Below are positions 54,901 to 59,800 of a stretch of 59,800 nt of DNA, piece after piece. Within the stretch, counting starts at the first letter, position 1. Each line of letters opens with the position of its first letter. The DNA is from a virus. Location of the stretch: positions 1-59,800 of the IMG/VR virus record IMGVR_UViG_3300044731_000564. One strand, 5' to 3'. The notes below the pieces were generated by a model, which saw only the letters and a list, made by a program, of their open reading frames with translations, was not told the DNA's origin and made no database searches. The position numbers and the translations under genes are program-made.

Positions 54901-56998
54901 AGAGTTACTTGAAAAAGATAAACTTACAGATGCAGAATACGAATCGTTTAAGAAAGAAGCAGAATTAGCCGAAAAAGTAGCAGAGAAAAGCGCAAAGGAA
55001 TTAAATCTACTTGTAGGTAAAACGGGTAATGTAAGCGACTTGATAGGTACTCTTATGCAAGGTTCAGCACTATCATTAAGGTCAACTGTAAACAACGTAT
55101 TATTTAATGCGGTTAATATGCCTATAAAAATGGCAAGTAGCATAACAAGAACAGGAATAGAGCAACTTGTATTCAGAGGGCTACCAACATTAATACCTAA
55201 ACTAAAGGGTAAGGAGTTCTTTAAAAGAAATCCATATAACGCATTTAGTGGTGGAGTTAGTGCAACAGAGTATGCAGGTATAGGACTAAAAAAATCACTA
55301 AAACAAATATATACAGGTGCAGGTGAAAAAGATTACTTCAATCACGAAATAAGAGCAGGGCTACAACCTAAAGAAGCACTTAGTAAGATATGGAAAAACA
55401 TAACGGGTGCAAGGAAAGATTCTATTAATGATAATATATATCACGCAATAGAGGGGACAATGGGATGGCTACCTGAAACTATGTTTAGATTGCAGAACGT
55501 AGGGGATAAGCCTATAAGATTTTATGCAGAAGCAAAAGAAGCAGCACGTATAGCAAACGAAAAAGGACTTACAGGGAACAAAGCTAAATTATTTGTACAA
55601 TTTCCCGACGAACAAAGCAAAGAAAGAATACAAAAGGCAGGTGATGAAAGTGTATTGACACAAGAAAATAAAATTAACGAATGGGTTAAAGACTTTCAGA
55701 ATTATCTAACAAGACAATCAGAAAAAGAAAATAGTAAGTTAGGCAAGTTTGCATTTAACTTAGTAAAGGTATTTGCAAAAAGTACAATGCTATTTACCAA
55801 GACACCTGCAAACGCAGCAATGATGGTAATGAAGTTGGCAGTACCCGAAGCATCTGCAATAACAGGTCTTGCTCAAATATCAAGGTCTATAAAAACAAAT
55901 GATAAATCATTATTCGATGATGGAATGAAGAACCTATCTATTGCATCAGTAGGATGGGGATTAGCTTATTTAACGGCAAACTTAATAGCAACAGGACTTA
56001 TAACACCACCACCTGACGATGAAGATAAAAAGTCTAAAAGAGGTTTCTATGAAACAGGGTATAAGTTAAATTGGAGTGCATTTAATAGATGGATGGATGG
56101 TGGAAATATTAATCCAATGAAAGGTGATGTTGTAACAGATATGAGCATATTAGGAACATTAGGGTATGTAATGTCTGCAACATGGGCAAGGTCAAAGCAA
56201 AGCAAGAATTATTTAGATGGAGCGTTCAATGCCTTTGGAACATCATTTAATGCAAGTGTAGAACAAGCAATACTAAGAAACGCAGGTGCAGCAGCAACGG
56301 CAATTAAAAATCATTCGGTTAGTGATTTATTAATATCATACCTTACAAGCCTTGAAAATATTATATCGCCAAGAGGTTTATTTGACTTAGTTGAGTATAA
56401 TAGTTATGTTCCCGATAAAACTTTATTAACCGATAAGGAAAAAGTTTTAGCACCATTAAAGATGAGATTCTTTGGAGGAGATAAAAAGAATATTCCCCCT
56501 ACTATTGATATGTTTGGTGAAGAAGTAAAGAGATACGGAGATAGCGATAGTTGGGTAGCATCATATTTTTTAGGTACAAGAACATTGCAAATAGACCCTG
56601 CAAAAGAGAAACTTGCTAAAATGTATTTAGAACTTGAAACAAATAAAGACCTACAAAAAGGGGTATATCCAACTAAACCCGAACCTTCAATAACTATTAA
56701 TGGTAAAAAAGTTGAACTTACTAAAGATGAATATTTAGAATATCAAAAAATGATAGGGAAGTCAAGATTTGATTGGATTAAATATACATTTGATGGGGCT
56801 AGCATAGAGGATGAAGATAAAAATACTATGGTGTTTGAAGACTTGAATGAAGCACAAAAGATTGATGCTATAAAAGATTCTTATTCAAAAGGGTATAATC
56901 AAGGAGTTAAAAACTTCATAGAGGTAAACCCTAAATTTGAAGAAGCAAATTTTGAAGATGAAACTAATAGAGTTTCAATACAAGGTAAGCCCGATTAA
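45944..56998 (+). CDS. Giant polyvalent internal virion protein (3684 aa)
   Basis: A single 11-kb ORF in frame throughout. Recognisable parts in order: hydrophobic small-residue helices (about 373-412 and 530-547); a GNAT-like acetyltransferase (about 985-1056, SRGKGKAKEMVQKV and LYESFGFEF); a ParB-like domain (about 1250-1370, GFEDGRHRVLAAKEMG); a DdrB-type ParB-like domain (about 1420-1640, IVSSDDVLASHN and IVDGNNRTMSRK); a domain with FRIVHDAVHG and QTRGQNSWVNF (about 1850-2095); a second GNAT-like domain (about 2165-2350); long helical regions; and a C-terminal part with a membrane-type helix (about 3336-3350). This matches polyvalent proteins that phages package and inject with DNA. Three other ORFs are nested in its interdomain linkers. 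Confidence 0.7.
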   Translation: MPNEELILDEQKKQQLDSNIKNMLSNGATQEDVMSYASDFKTKYGQKKSLIGNTTSKTLENGVSDTPKVEDFASQAGGWSGGNKEQAQPQTKPQELKTPAYGGMKEKIQVVDNSKDMTSSEMNEVDKNIQKTLMRGQGLVVDDNAVIPDTYTVDSDVQSFLSGIETDKKEEVGKYLYNLKIGNKGEFTKLYDKYLQGELTENDKFKIESRAINNKLQTLGNDANIYNKRNDIELANNSIKEYNDLINVQKEIIKKYPDVYNKEQAVINNQAAFDALKEINPITGGIAEGLNNLRNVPAKLFVDAPATMAKFFNDKLEEMQGLDANAYSGADKAYDAIREFTDDYLKIPQTQKPLFNDKGNLDYQQVIPKTVQTLGDMAALMIMGGRLGAIGEGAVLAKGTADAIGLTVAGYLSQVTDYYDSAKELDLSDTDARQYAENGAFANAMLENVNPNLKFLRNTNAIPTAIEELIKQGIKPTAGEIAKKILTEVGQENAQELLQSLSDLMAGVAANQQAGKQLFDSQLSPENIKETVILTTLVTALAGGANISMENLQRKESKYALMQYFKNKPTEVLDAINTQVQNGSITQAQADKLQIDLTKQTITQSKTPTNLSDEQKIEVQPLLEQKQELVKEQEKVDDAFKGSFKEQIEVIDNKINEIAKPKLEEIKLEETKPEAPKQEVISEEDYDGLIVMRNIGILEEGEAEKIKAYEDSLDKNLQVNTTDNGKEKGQEEDVLSTQTPIQEDIATEPVSSDVMSETPTELRDVESTAKALAKIGITSKIPASSEYKRTEPKEVSEAYHKAKADGSNPELVNAVESLLSKEQTPKSENKKVDVVGSGVVDNKTKQQLLDERLDKIKEIKDKAEGTREERTKRYKELVNELGDETAALKKLQEEINARAKKEIDKLPELPKTESEVINEKGENDFKKIKKDLGFKSNDYSWGKSPMDEDMGDMLLSKDKESVIFIKPNEVEVYDEKNDQTDTITNGVKIELVSTKESSRGKGKAKEMVQKVTDWADKNNTDLHLDIAPQDKSTTEAGLKKLYESFGFEFDGIHGIRKPKAVEQSIENKSIPKSLNEIKSGIFAYGKDNSKTTKRIQYLGANESTLPKQDAQELQRLRGERDSYISELDKQLQSISDRYGEQTDPETFNREDRQQWGLLQRELQVVGQSRTKLEQENYSKSRVQGGNGNNAVSATNNGDKTQEIKGKDIRAEYDSRGGSSETTNELREKDKSEQSLPTQEVKVEGDALKNVEYSLMRPKTNVLVYVSPEKLLEQAAKDNPDFDVTNKKNQIGNRVQKAKDFINNYIKDNRWINPKTRERGNTKVKFEPSQVSVNDGKIGFEDGRHRVLAAKEMGLTSVGIEVPKEQEQYFKSKFSNVKVEQNKKELSNTSDKKDMKEERVEKVGSETYRNTKHKEGRTKTKTIADGTQIKGTYKIVSSDDVLASHNEETFSKTKGFPTDEKGNTVNDRNYETDINAQSEVGIIAENLDDRAISQTPIVTKDGIIVDGNNRTMSRKLAAKNGTDANYIQALKENADLYGFTEEDVDAVKNPMLVFEAKEDLPYTTKTFSRFNKEEKKAKSPREKAVEISKTISDRARRIIAEIYENAETPSDVTSDPKKVSELKKIFIDEGIIQTNELPKYFNLETGTATRDGVSFIETILMGSALDENTIRTLDMDGMGNVRNIILKSVVSLTKNAALKEDSLQPNILKGIELVSKAKASKTSVLSLIGQLQIYEISNYSSEDLAIAILLEGKGFNDFLKIYNSEVGTESLFYGKMTKDKLIDNLLNQKIKNYEQVRKNLRNDAEQGKGEVQDGNGNIGQEDKGSEANKGEKENKIEDEGSVDREKGVPFIKKIFDKIRSITKLNKVQHNRLFDIDTKLSKEIADAYEKMKHNPNNPKVKKAYKAMVEETKQQYDALIEGGLKAERWTGKGEPYANSKEMLSDLKENNHLWFLPNESAFGDKDAATKYKDNIGLQDSGITIDGKPLTNSEVFRIVHDAVHGINGSEFGAIGEENATLQHLSMYSDEALPAVVAQTRGQNSWVNFSGVNDSANAKFKEAAKLEKEGKYDEAKKIREEAQKEFTFAEPKIGLLPNKYNFRYYGTKNAELASKERTNTRSGDGNKGESKPLPTLGYGKNVARESKSFSSRSNSEGRTIRTSYGDIVPKAIHTVKQSLVDGIKKAFPKATIDKELFEVDADIFHKAATKAKSVNEFGAAVDVLSPKEYSKYRLFITEDGLTGIALSPNGDLGSGFDMSGKPRRLPQLLVLGIENGATHANAFHTILPNYYTAFGFKPVARNLWNDALKPEDWNYETFKDFNNGRPDVVHFIWDGGDRNTIHERIGQFDNYNDYHKEQTPVINTWKEAQEIVQQSLKETPTSEKQNKISDAANKLADDFAKKFKSSPPPKFYDKDGNEMQIFTKGATWNDMVDAIAEGIRQAGKVAQGAVDIAKVISEYLESQKWFQDLTDANKKIITERVKSKFLEEKSKEIKPPVEPPTENKKELDSEELLPDDKAFLKRVATSTNISKEAKDILEKEGLKYVPRSWDEAKKIAQELKKEFTERELLSMIDNGKFNNDIGTFIMAEMMNDSMLLEEKADTPEARLKAAEKSARLYIKADEIFRGWGRGINAIRAFYRDSPLGVVLKTKKQWEERVDNALKGQEKTIKELLDDIKDSDEFRDFLNEEVNKKLKNKKPIINKARHKKIIDFFDSLKSTKADPNKPQASSIIPPQILDNAIEFMKQATLAGSSVNDIIRYGIEHINSNIKEAWDENEFRKKFEPKIQQLIDSLEENDWNSVMQSLKTKNKQAKVSVTTKYTNLLNNIKKLSSNERASMVRGLIGNLYSDKIITKEQLSDYVNNEIDLQDIIESLDDTNKELVISKLNQLSTTIVSAKEGAKGDVNVTDILRQRKEMLDRWRTKLDKLEPQKRDDFLRKIMNKVIEAGGLEYDDFRQMYAEAIGLPVMTDEIAAKIKELVLNKNKFVESFNKAKELLEKDKLTDAEYESFKKEAELAEKVAEKSAKELNLLVGKTGNVSDLIGTLMQGSALSLRSTVNNVLFNAVNMPIKMASSITRTGIEQLVFRGLPTLIPKLKGKEFFKRNPYNAFSGGVSATEYAGIGLKKSLKQIYTGAGEKDYFNHEIRAGLQPKEALSKIWKNITGARKDSINDNIYHAIEGTMGWLPETMFRLQNVGDKPIRFYAEAKEAARIANEKGLTGNKAKLFVQFPDEQSKERIQKAGDESVLTQENKINEWVKDFQNYLTRQSEKENSKLGKFAFNLVKVFAKSTMLFTKTPANAAMMVMKLAVPEASAITGLAQISRSIKTNDKSLFDDGMKNLSIASVGWGLAYLTANLIATGLITPPPDDEDKKSKRGFYETGYKLNWSAFNRWMDGGNINPMKGDVVTDMSILGTLGYVMSATWARSKQSKNYLDGAFNAFGTSFNASVEQAILRNAGAAATAIKNHSVSDLLISYLTSLENIISPRGLFDLVEYNSYVPDKTLLTDKEKVLAPLKMRFFGGDKKNIPPTIDMFGEEVKRYGDSDSWVASYFLGTRTLQIDPAKEKLAKMYLELETNKDLQKGVYPTKPEPSITINGKKVELTKDEYLEYQKMIGKSRFDWIKYTFDGASIEDEDKNTMVFEDLNEAQKIDAIKDSYSKGYNQGVKNFIEVNPKFEEANFEDETNRVSIQGKPD
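49183..49190 (+). promoter_or_regulatory. TAnnTTTG box before the nested HNH gene
   Basis: TATCTTTG matches TAnnTTTG exactly and ends 4 nt before ATG 49194, the same leaderless spacing as at 215 and 20161. No -33 TTG is at the usual distance, so chance occurrence in AT-rich coding sequence is possible. Confidence 0.35.
49194..49664 (+). CDS. HNH-type phage endonuclease nested in the giant ORF (+1 frame)
   Basis: A 156-residue protein encoded wholly inside codons 1084-1240 of the giant gene in the +1 frame. It follows a common phage protein family closely: YNTWGQMKARCLN, then NFKDYGGRGIAISPNWI, NFNQFLIDMGSRP, then HSIERIDNNGDYCKENCKW and EQSWNRRT, then a DNA-binding-type tail (MLYLQQITGIKHRRLRARIFEQNMTVEEAVAKP). 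Members are usually annotated HNH or AP2-like, with homing behaviour. The overlapping giant-frame peptide is polar low-complexity. ATG 49194 is chosen over one 15 bp upstream because it gives MGKIIVKR and follows a promoter-like box. Confidence 0.75.
   Translation: MGKIIVKRLSEYNTWGQMKARCLNKTHKNFKDYGGRGIAISPNWINNFNQFLIDMGSRPTPKHSIERIDNNGDYCKENCKWSDKVEQSWNRRTTLKVEYKGEMVTMLYLQQITGIKHRRLRARIFEQNMTVEEAVAKPLMNCGRKIKANNPYPPKK
51318..51449 (+). CDS. 43-aa helical ORF nested in the giant ORF (+1 frame)
   Basis: A 43-residue ORF (MNKLEKIYAMMPNKEREKFK, MAMEILDKKTKEAKQ... KKIK, TAG) in the +1 frame relative to the giant gene, codons 1792-1835. It reads as a natural amphipathic, basic helix, while the giant frame here gives a Gly/Asn/Glu-rich low-complexity linker between the DdrB-like and HDxxH domains. 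Too short to prove by sequence alone. Confidence 0.4.
   Translation: MNKLEKIYAMMPNKEREKFKMAMEILDKKTKEAKQIKEKKKIK
52239..52427 (+). CDS. 62-aa helical ORF nested in the giant ORF (+1 frame)
   Basis: A 62-residue ORF, codons 2099-2161 of the giant gene in the +1 frame. The peptide (KRELTPEVEMVIRENPSHYL, HSDMERMWQENQNLSVQEAI, AKVERFAQAMGI) has well-formed amphipathic helices, whereas the giant frame reads RSGDGNKGESKPLPTLGYG-type low complexity between the HDxxH and second GNAT-like domains. A TAATTTTA, one mismatch from TAnnTTTG, is 7 nt before its ATG. Confidence 0.45.
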   Translation: MEQKTQNSQVKRELTPEVEMVIRENPSHYLHSDMERMWQENQNLSVQEAIAKVERFAQAMGI

Positions 56999-57039
56999 GT
57001 TTAAAATAAAGTAGTAACTTTATAGTCTAAATACTTCTT

Positions 57040-57300
57040 ATGAAAGAGATACATCTGAACATAGGCGAGTTTAAACTAAATGATGAGGATGAGCCGATAG
57101 ACTTGTGGGCTATGTCAGATGCTAATGGTGCTAAGTTTTATTTTTATTACATTGATGACGATGAAAAGGAACAGATACAATACCTAATAACAGTAACACC
57201 CGAAGTAATTAAGATACTGTACTCAATCATCTTCGTTTCTAATATGGAGCAGAATAATAAATCGCAAATATTTATAAATCAACCTTATAATTCAAATTAA
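57040..57300 (+). CDS. Hypothetical protein
   Basis: An 86-residue acidic protein (MKEIHLNIGEFKLNDEDEPIDLWAMSDANGAKFYFYYIDDDEKEQIQYLITVTPEVIKILYSIIF...). It has a TAACTTTA (57015-57022) one mismatch from the -7 box upstream. Function unknown; late or virion-associated by position. Confidence 0.6.
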   Translation: MKEIHLNIGEFKLNDEDEPIDLWAMSDANGAKFYFYYIDDDEKEQIQYLITVTPEVIKILYSIIFVSNMEQNNKSQIFINQPYNSN

Positions 57301-57332
57301 TTAATTATTTTTACATTGTAAATTTCAAAACT

Positions 57333-57410
57333 ATGAAAGCAGTACACATCAACACTAAATGTTCAGAGTGCAATCCCGTACCTAAACCTAAAAAACCAAT
57401 TAAAAACTAA
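57333..57410 (+). CDS. 25-aa CxxC microprotein
   Basis: ATG 57333 opens a 25-codon ORF (MKAVHINTKCSECNPV PKP..., stop TAA 57408-57410) whose stop overlaps the next start in TAATG. The CSEC pair and Lys/Pro tail (PKPKKPIKN) and the exact coupling with the following gene argue that it is translated. Function unknown. Confidence 0.5.
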   Translation: MKAVHINTKCSECNPVPKPKKPIKN

Positions 57411-57913
57411 TGGCTTTTTCATCTAACGCACCCGTATTAGAATATAAATCAGTAGATACATTCCCTTTGTCGGAAACATTAACAGGAACAGTTACAAGCA
57501 ATGGTAAAATTGTAGTAGGTGTAGGAACACTATTTACTACTGAAATTGGATATAATGGAGATGATAACTCTATTGTAAGAAAACCCGATTTAGGTTATAT
57601 ATGGAATGGATTAAGTGGAGCAGGAGGTGGAGAATGGAGGCAAGTAACAGACGTTATAAGCGACACATTACTATATATAGATAGTGAATTTGATACACCA
57701 CTAACAGCAGATGTTATAAAAAGAATACCTACTTGTAGGGCAACTAAGGTTGATTATTTGGGACATGAAGGTACACCATCAATAGATGGTATTGATGTTA
57801 AATTAGGTGAAAACGGTTTTTGGAAGATAGCTGAATTTACAAATAAGCCTATTCAACCACATATTATAGGAGGAACAAGTGGAGATATATTGCACTTAAC
57901 GGTAACCTATTAA
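57410..57913 (+). CDS. Virion-like hypothetical protein
   Basis: A 167-residue beta-rich protein (AFSSNAPVLEYKSVDTFPLSETLTGTVTSNGKIVVGVGTLFTTEIGYNG... GGTSGDILHLTVTY). The GTVTS/GTLFTTEI pattern is like short structural domains in phage tail and capsid appendages. It starts in TAATG overlap with the microprotein. Probably a minor virion component. Confidence 0.55.
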   Translation: MAFSSNAPVLEYKSVDTFPLSETLTGTVTSNGKIVVGVGTLFTTEIGYNGDDNSIVRKPDLGYIWNGLSGAGGGEWRQVTDVISDTLLYIDSEFDTPLTADVIKRIPTCRATKVDYLGHEGTPSIDGIDVKLGENGFWKIAEFTNKPIQPHIIGGTSGDILHLTVTY

Positions 57914-57915
57914 TA

Positions 57916-58011
57916 ATGGGATTGATAGTAGTATTAGTTTTAGTGGTATCTATTTTTGGTGGAGCATTATTAGGTTACTTGGTAACTAAATATGTTTCAA
58001 AGGAAGAATAA
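57916..58011 (+). CDS. 31-aa single-helix membrane protein
   Basis: ATG 57916, two bases after the preceding stop, opens a 31-residue ORF with one strong membrane helix (LIVVLVLVVSIFGGALLGYL) and a charged end (TKYVSKEE). Last plus-strand gene before the terminator at 58017. It could be a small membrane-active late protein; function unknown. Confidence 0.5.
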   Translation: MGLIVVLVLVVSIFGGALLGYLVTKYVSKEE

Positions 58012-58034
58012 AAAAAGGGAGTATCTCTACTCCC
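58011..58034 (-). terminator. Intrinsic terminator for the minus-strand genes
   Basis: GGGAGTA (58017-58023) and TACTCCC (58028-58034) form a perfect 7-bp stem with a TCTC loop. On the minus strand it is followed by a run of seven T (58010-58016 complement), the intrinsic-terminator form. It stops transcripts of the gene at 58088 and marks the boundary between convergent gene blocks. Confidence 0.75.
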
Positions 58035-58087
58035 TCTACCAAAACAAAACTATAACAAACGAAATAAATCTTAGGATACAATATTAA

Positions 58088-59002
58088 TTATTTTTCTATA
58101 TAAAAAAAATAATTATTTTTCATATACACATCTCTACCCAACAAGTCATAAGTGTTGGGTACTTTATTTTTAACGATAGTCTTAATAGCGATTATCTTAT
58201 AAGCCTTTGATACATTATTAATGTCAGTTTCTACTATTCTTAGGTAGGTAATATCAGAAGATGGAACAAATGGAACAATGGCATCATAGACTTGATTTAC
58301 GGAAGAATAACCGTTTGCTTGGAATACATGAAGGCTTTTGAAATTAACTGCATCATTAGACCATTGCACGTCGAATTTAAGAGTTTCATATTCAGATAGT
58401 GTATTAAAGGAAACATAGATACTATTATCTACATAGTTAGCACTAAATTCATCTAACTCAATAGGTAGGAATGTAGCGTTATCAAAGACTAATCCATCGA
58501 CATCGTAGCCATCTAATACTTGATTTTGAGAAAAGTCAGATACATTGCTTATATCCTCAATTAGAACATATCTAACAGTATCAATATAAGAGTAAGGATA
58601 GAATACAGTATTGTTATTAACACAAGTAGTACCGATAAGAGTATAGTCCACATTATCACTCGAAAGATAGATGTTAGCTTCTTCGGGATAGCTATTACAT
58701 TCGTAATTGTAGGTAGTTTCATATAGTTTGATAAATGTTTCGGGTCTTAATACGATTTCGGTATCTAATTCAAGTGCTATGTAGCCACCAAAACCTAACG
58801 ATACAAAGTTAATAAAAGGCATTTGAATATCGCTATTTTCGGGAACACTCAAAGCATTTAAAGGATTAGACCTATTGATAGCTACTGCATTACCGTTATT
58901 ATTTTCACCCTGTATAAAGTACACAATACCACTCGGATATACTTGCGATATACAATTTACAGGTAGTATTAAAAAGATTAATAAGTATTTAATAGCCATC
59001 AA
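58088..59002 (-). CDS. Secreted protein with T9SS-substrate-type C-terminal region
   Basis: A 304-residue protein with a signal peptide (MAIKYLLIFLILPVNCIS). The first 165 residues form an extracellular beta domain containing Cys (NYECNSYPEEANIYLSSDNVDYTLIGTTC). Residues about 178-275 match a beta sandwich very common just before T9SS sorting domains in Bacteroidota (LPIELDEFSANYVDNSIYVSF, then KFDVQWSNDAVNFKSL and YLRIVETDINN). The last 30 residues (TYDLLGRDVYMKNNYFFYIEK) look like a shortened sorting domain. It overlaps the next upstream gene by 4 bp. Phage cargo or host gene is undecided. Confidence 0.65.
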   Translation of the reverse strand: MMAIKYLLIFLILPVNCISQVYPSGIVYFIQGENNNGNAVAINRSNPLNALSVPENSDIQMPFINFVSLGFGGYIALELDTEIVLRPETFIKLYETTYNYECNSYPEEANIYLSSDNVDYTLIGTTCVNNNTVFYPYSYIDTVRYVLIEDISNVSDFSQNQVLDGYDVDGLVFDNATFLPIELDEFSANYVDNSIYVSFNTLSEYETLKFDVQWSNDAVNFKSLHVFQANGYSSVNQVYDAIVPFVPSSDITYLRIVETDINNVSKAYKIIAIKTIVKNKVPNTYDLLGRDVYMKNNYFFYIEK

Positions 59003-59565
59003 TTAGTTACCAATAAGGTTACATAGTTACACATCTTGCCATACTTTTCAGCACGAATAAGCCCTAACCCCATTCTTTCGGCTCTTGGGTCAAGAAGTAT
59101 AGCGTTATGAACGGGTGAGTTCTTCCAATCTTCAAATATTTGTTTAGCAGTAAACTCACCATTCCATTTGCCATCAAGATTTTCACCGATAAAACCTCTT
59201 ATAGAAGTATCATATATTTCAATTCTATCTTTAGGTGTCTTTCTTTCATCAATATATTCAACATTAGTATCTTCCCAATGAGTAATCATAAAGTCTGCAT
59301 CGCTATTCTGTTGGTTGTACATTGCTAACCAAAGGCTATGTTGAAGTGATGCCACTACAAGTACTGTATCTTCTTGTAGGGTATCTAAGTTCATTTCAGT
59401 TCTATAAGCGTTATAAAGAACGTAGAACTCATACTTTACAGGGGTTTTAAATTCAGAGTAGGTAGGCATTTTAGGAGTTTCATCGGTAACACTATCATCT
59501 CTAAAAGCAAAAGAAGAGATAGATATTAGTAATAATACTATCACGAATTTAAGAATGTTGTTCAT
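58999..59565 (-). CDS. Secreted CAP-domain (SCP/PR-1-like) protein
   Basis: A 188-residue protein with a signal peptide (ILKFVIVLLLISISSFAF). The body follows CAP order: YVLYNAYRTEMNLDTLQEDTVLVVASLQHSLWLA, a middle His (MITHWED), GFIGENLDG and FEDWKNSPVHNAILLDP, giving the His-Glu-Glu/His cavity residues seen in bacterial CAP proteins. CAP proteins act outside the cell; some bind lipid or cleave protein, the substrate here is unknown. Flanked by two other secreted-protein genes in the same direction. Confidence 0.7.
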   Translation of the reverse strand: MNNILKFVIVLLLISISSFAFRDDSVTDETPKMPTYSEFKTPVKYEFYVLYNAYRTEMNLDTLQEDTVLVVASLQHSLWLAMYNQQNSDADFMITHWEDTNVEYIDERKTPKDRIEIYDTSIRGFIGENLDGKWNGEFTAKQIFEDWKNSPVHNAILLDPRAERMGLGLIRAEKYGKMCNYVTLLVTN

Positions 59566-59566
59566 A

Positions 59567-59800
59567 TTAGTTTCCCTTTATAATCTTGAATGAGGCACTC
59601 TCGTTTGAACTGTTTATGAACTCCAAAAGATAAATGCCAACGGGATACTCTTTAGTATTGATTGTAATGTTACTACCCGATTCCACATCAATAATCTTAC
59701 CATCAAAGGTACGAATAATTACATCACCGATAGTATCGGAAACAATATTTAATGTATTCTTAAATGGGTTAGGGTAAACATTTACAGAAATATTACTTCT
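59567..59800 (-). CDS. C-terminal T9SS type A sorting domain of a secreted protein (partial)
   Basis: Only the last 77 residues are in the window. They form a textbook T9SS type A sorting domain: VNVYPNPFKNTLNI, then IRTFDGKIIDVESGS, then YPVGIYLLEFINS and the ending ASFKIIKGN. The domain sends proteins across the outer membrane of Bacteroidota and is cleaved or used for attachment. The stop is 1 bp from the start of the CAP gene, so the three genes form one operon reading leftward. Confidence 0.85.
   Translation of the reverse strand, partial: RSNISVNVYPNPFKNTLNIVSDTIGDVIIRTFDGKIIDVESGSNITINTKEYPVGIYLLEFINSSNESASFKIIKGN

Noticed and set aside
54583-55143. 186-aa minus-strand ORF opposite the giant gene
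   Set aside because: Ser/Leu/Phe-rich shadow of a Lys/Glu/Asn-rich helical coding region; no leader or family pattern.
39945-56998. Virion RNA polymerase as in crAss-like or N4-like phages
   Set aside because: I looked for DxDGD-type or T7-like polymerase motifs in the large proteins and saw none.
1-59800. CRISPR array, rRNA, tRNA, or stop-codon reassignment
   Set aside because: No regularly spaced repeats, no recognisable RNA genes, and TAA, TAG and TGA all end plausible genes at normal places.

Overview
The window is almost entirely one AT-rich, tightly packed, tailed-phage genome (or prophage) of a Bacteroidota host. Evidence for the host: leaders before start codons are A-rich and lack Shine-Dalgarno sequences; several genes have exact matches to the Bacteroidota promoter -7 box (TAnnTTTG); and the right edge encodes secreted proteins with type IX secretion (T9SS) C-terminal features. 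The order TerL, portal, scaffold, major capsid, ring/stabilisation proteins, internal virion proteins, together with an endolysin-spanin cassette, suggests a podovirus whose layout recalls crAss-like and Cellulophaga podoviruses. That placement is inference, because no database search was possible. No tRNA, CRISPR array, integrase or RNA polymerase was recognised.

Left arm (1-5.8 kb): a regulated start region with two copies of a 12-bp near-palindrome overlapping a promoter, small unknown early genes, a candidate structured RNA (about 2284-2372), then a DUF1376-like replisome organiser and a DnaB-type helicase. The organiser gene carries two clusters of 12-bp iterons followed by an AT-rich stretch, which I read as the replication origin. 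At 6.0-10.1 kb lies a sugar-modification block: a GT8-like/methyltransferase fusion, a two-domain glycosyltransferase and a sugar C-methyltransferase-like protein. A further glycosyltransferase lies at 22.6 kb.

At 10.2-16.3 kb there is a recombination/accessory operon opened by a promoter module almost identical to one at 651-713. It includes a Rad52-like annealing-protein candidate, a YqaJ-type exonuclease, an integron-cassette-like block (13.67-15.07 kb) with two tiny ORFs and a D12-class adenine methylase, and an HNH nuclease. At 16.3-22.1 kb are fibre or adhesin proteins and a lysis cassette (holin candidates, CHAP-like endolysin with signal peptide, single-protein spanin). At 22.2-26.6 kb are pre-packaging genes, including an unusual tandem GroES-like protein.

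The structural module runs from 26.6 to 57 kb and ends in an 11-kb ORF encoding a 3684-residue polyvalent protein with GNAT-like, ParB-like, DdrB/ParB-like, HDxxH-containing and membrane-active-looking regions. The most unusual observation is inside this ORF. Three shorter ORFs (an HNH-type nuclease, a 43-aa and a 62-aa protein) are nested in the same +1 frame, each in a linker between recognisable domains, while the giant frame remains open. After two microproteins and a virion-like protein, a hairpin terminator separates the phage late genes from three convergent minus-strand genes for secreted, partly T9SS-type proteins. Those could be phage cargo or the first host genes beyond a prophage end.
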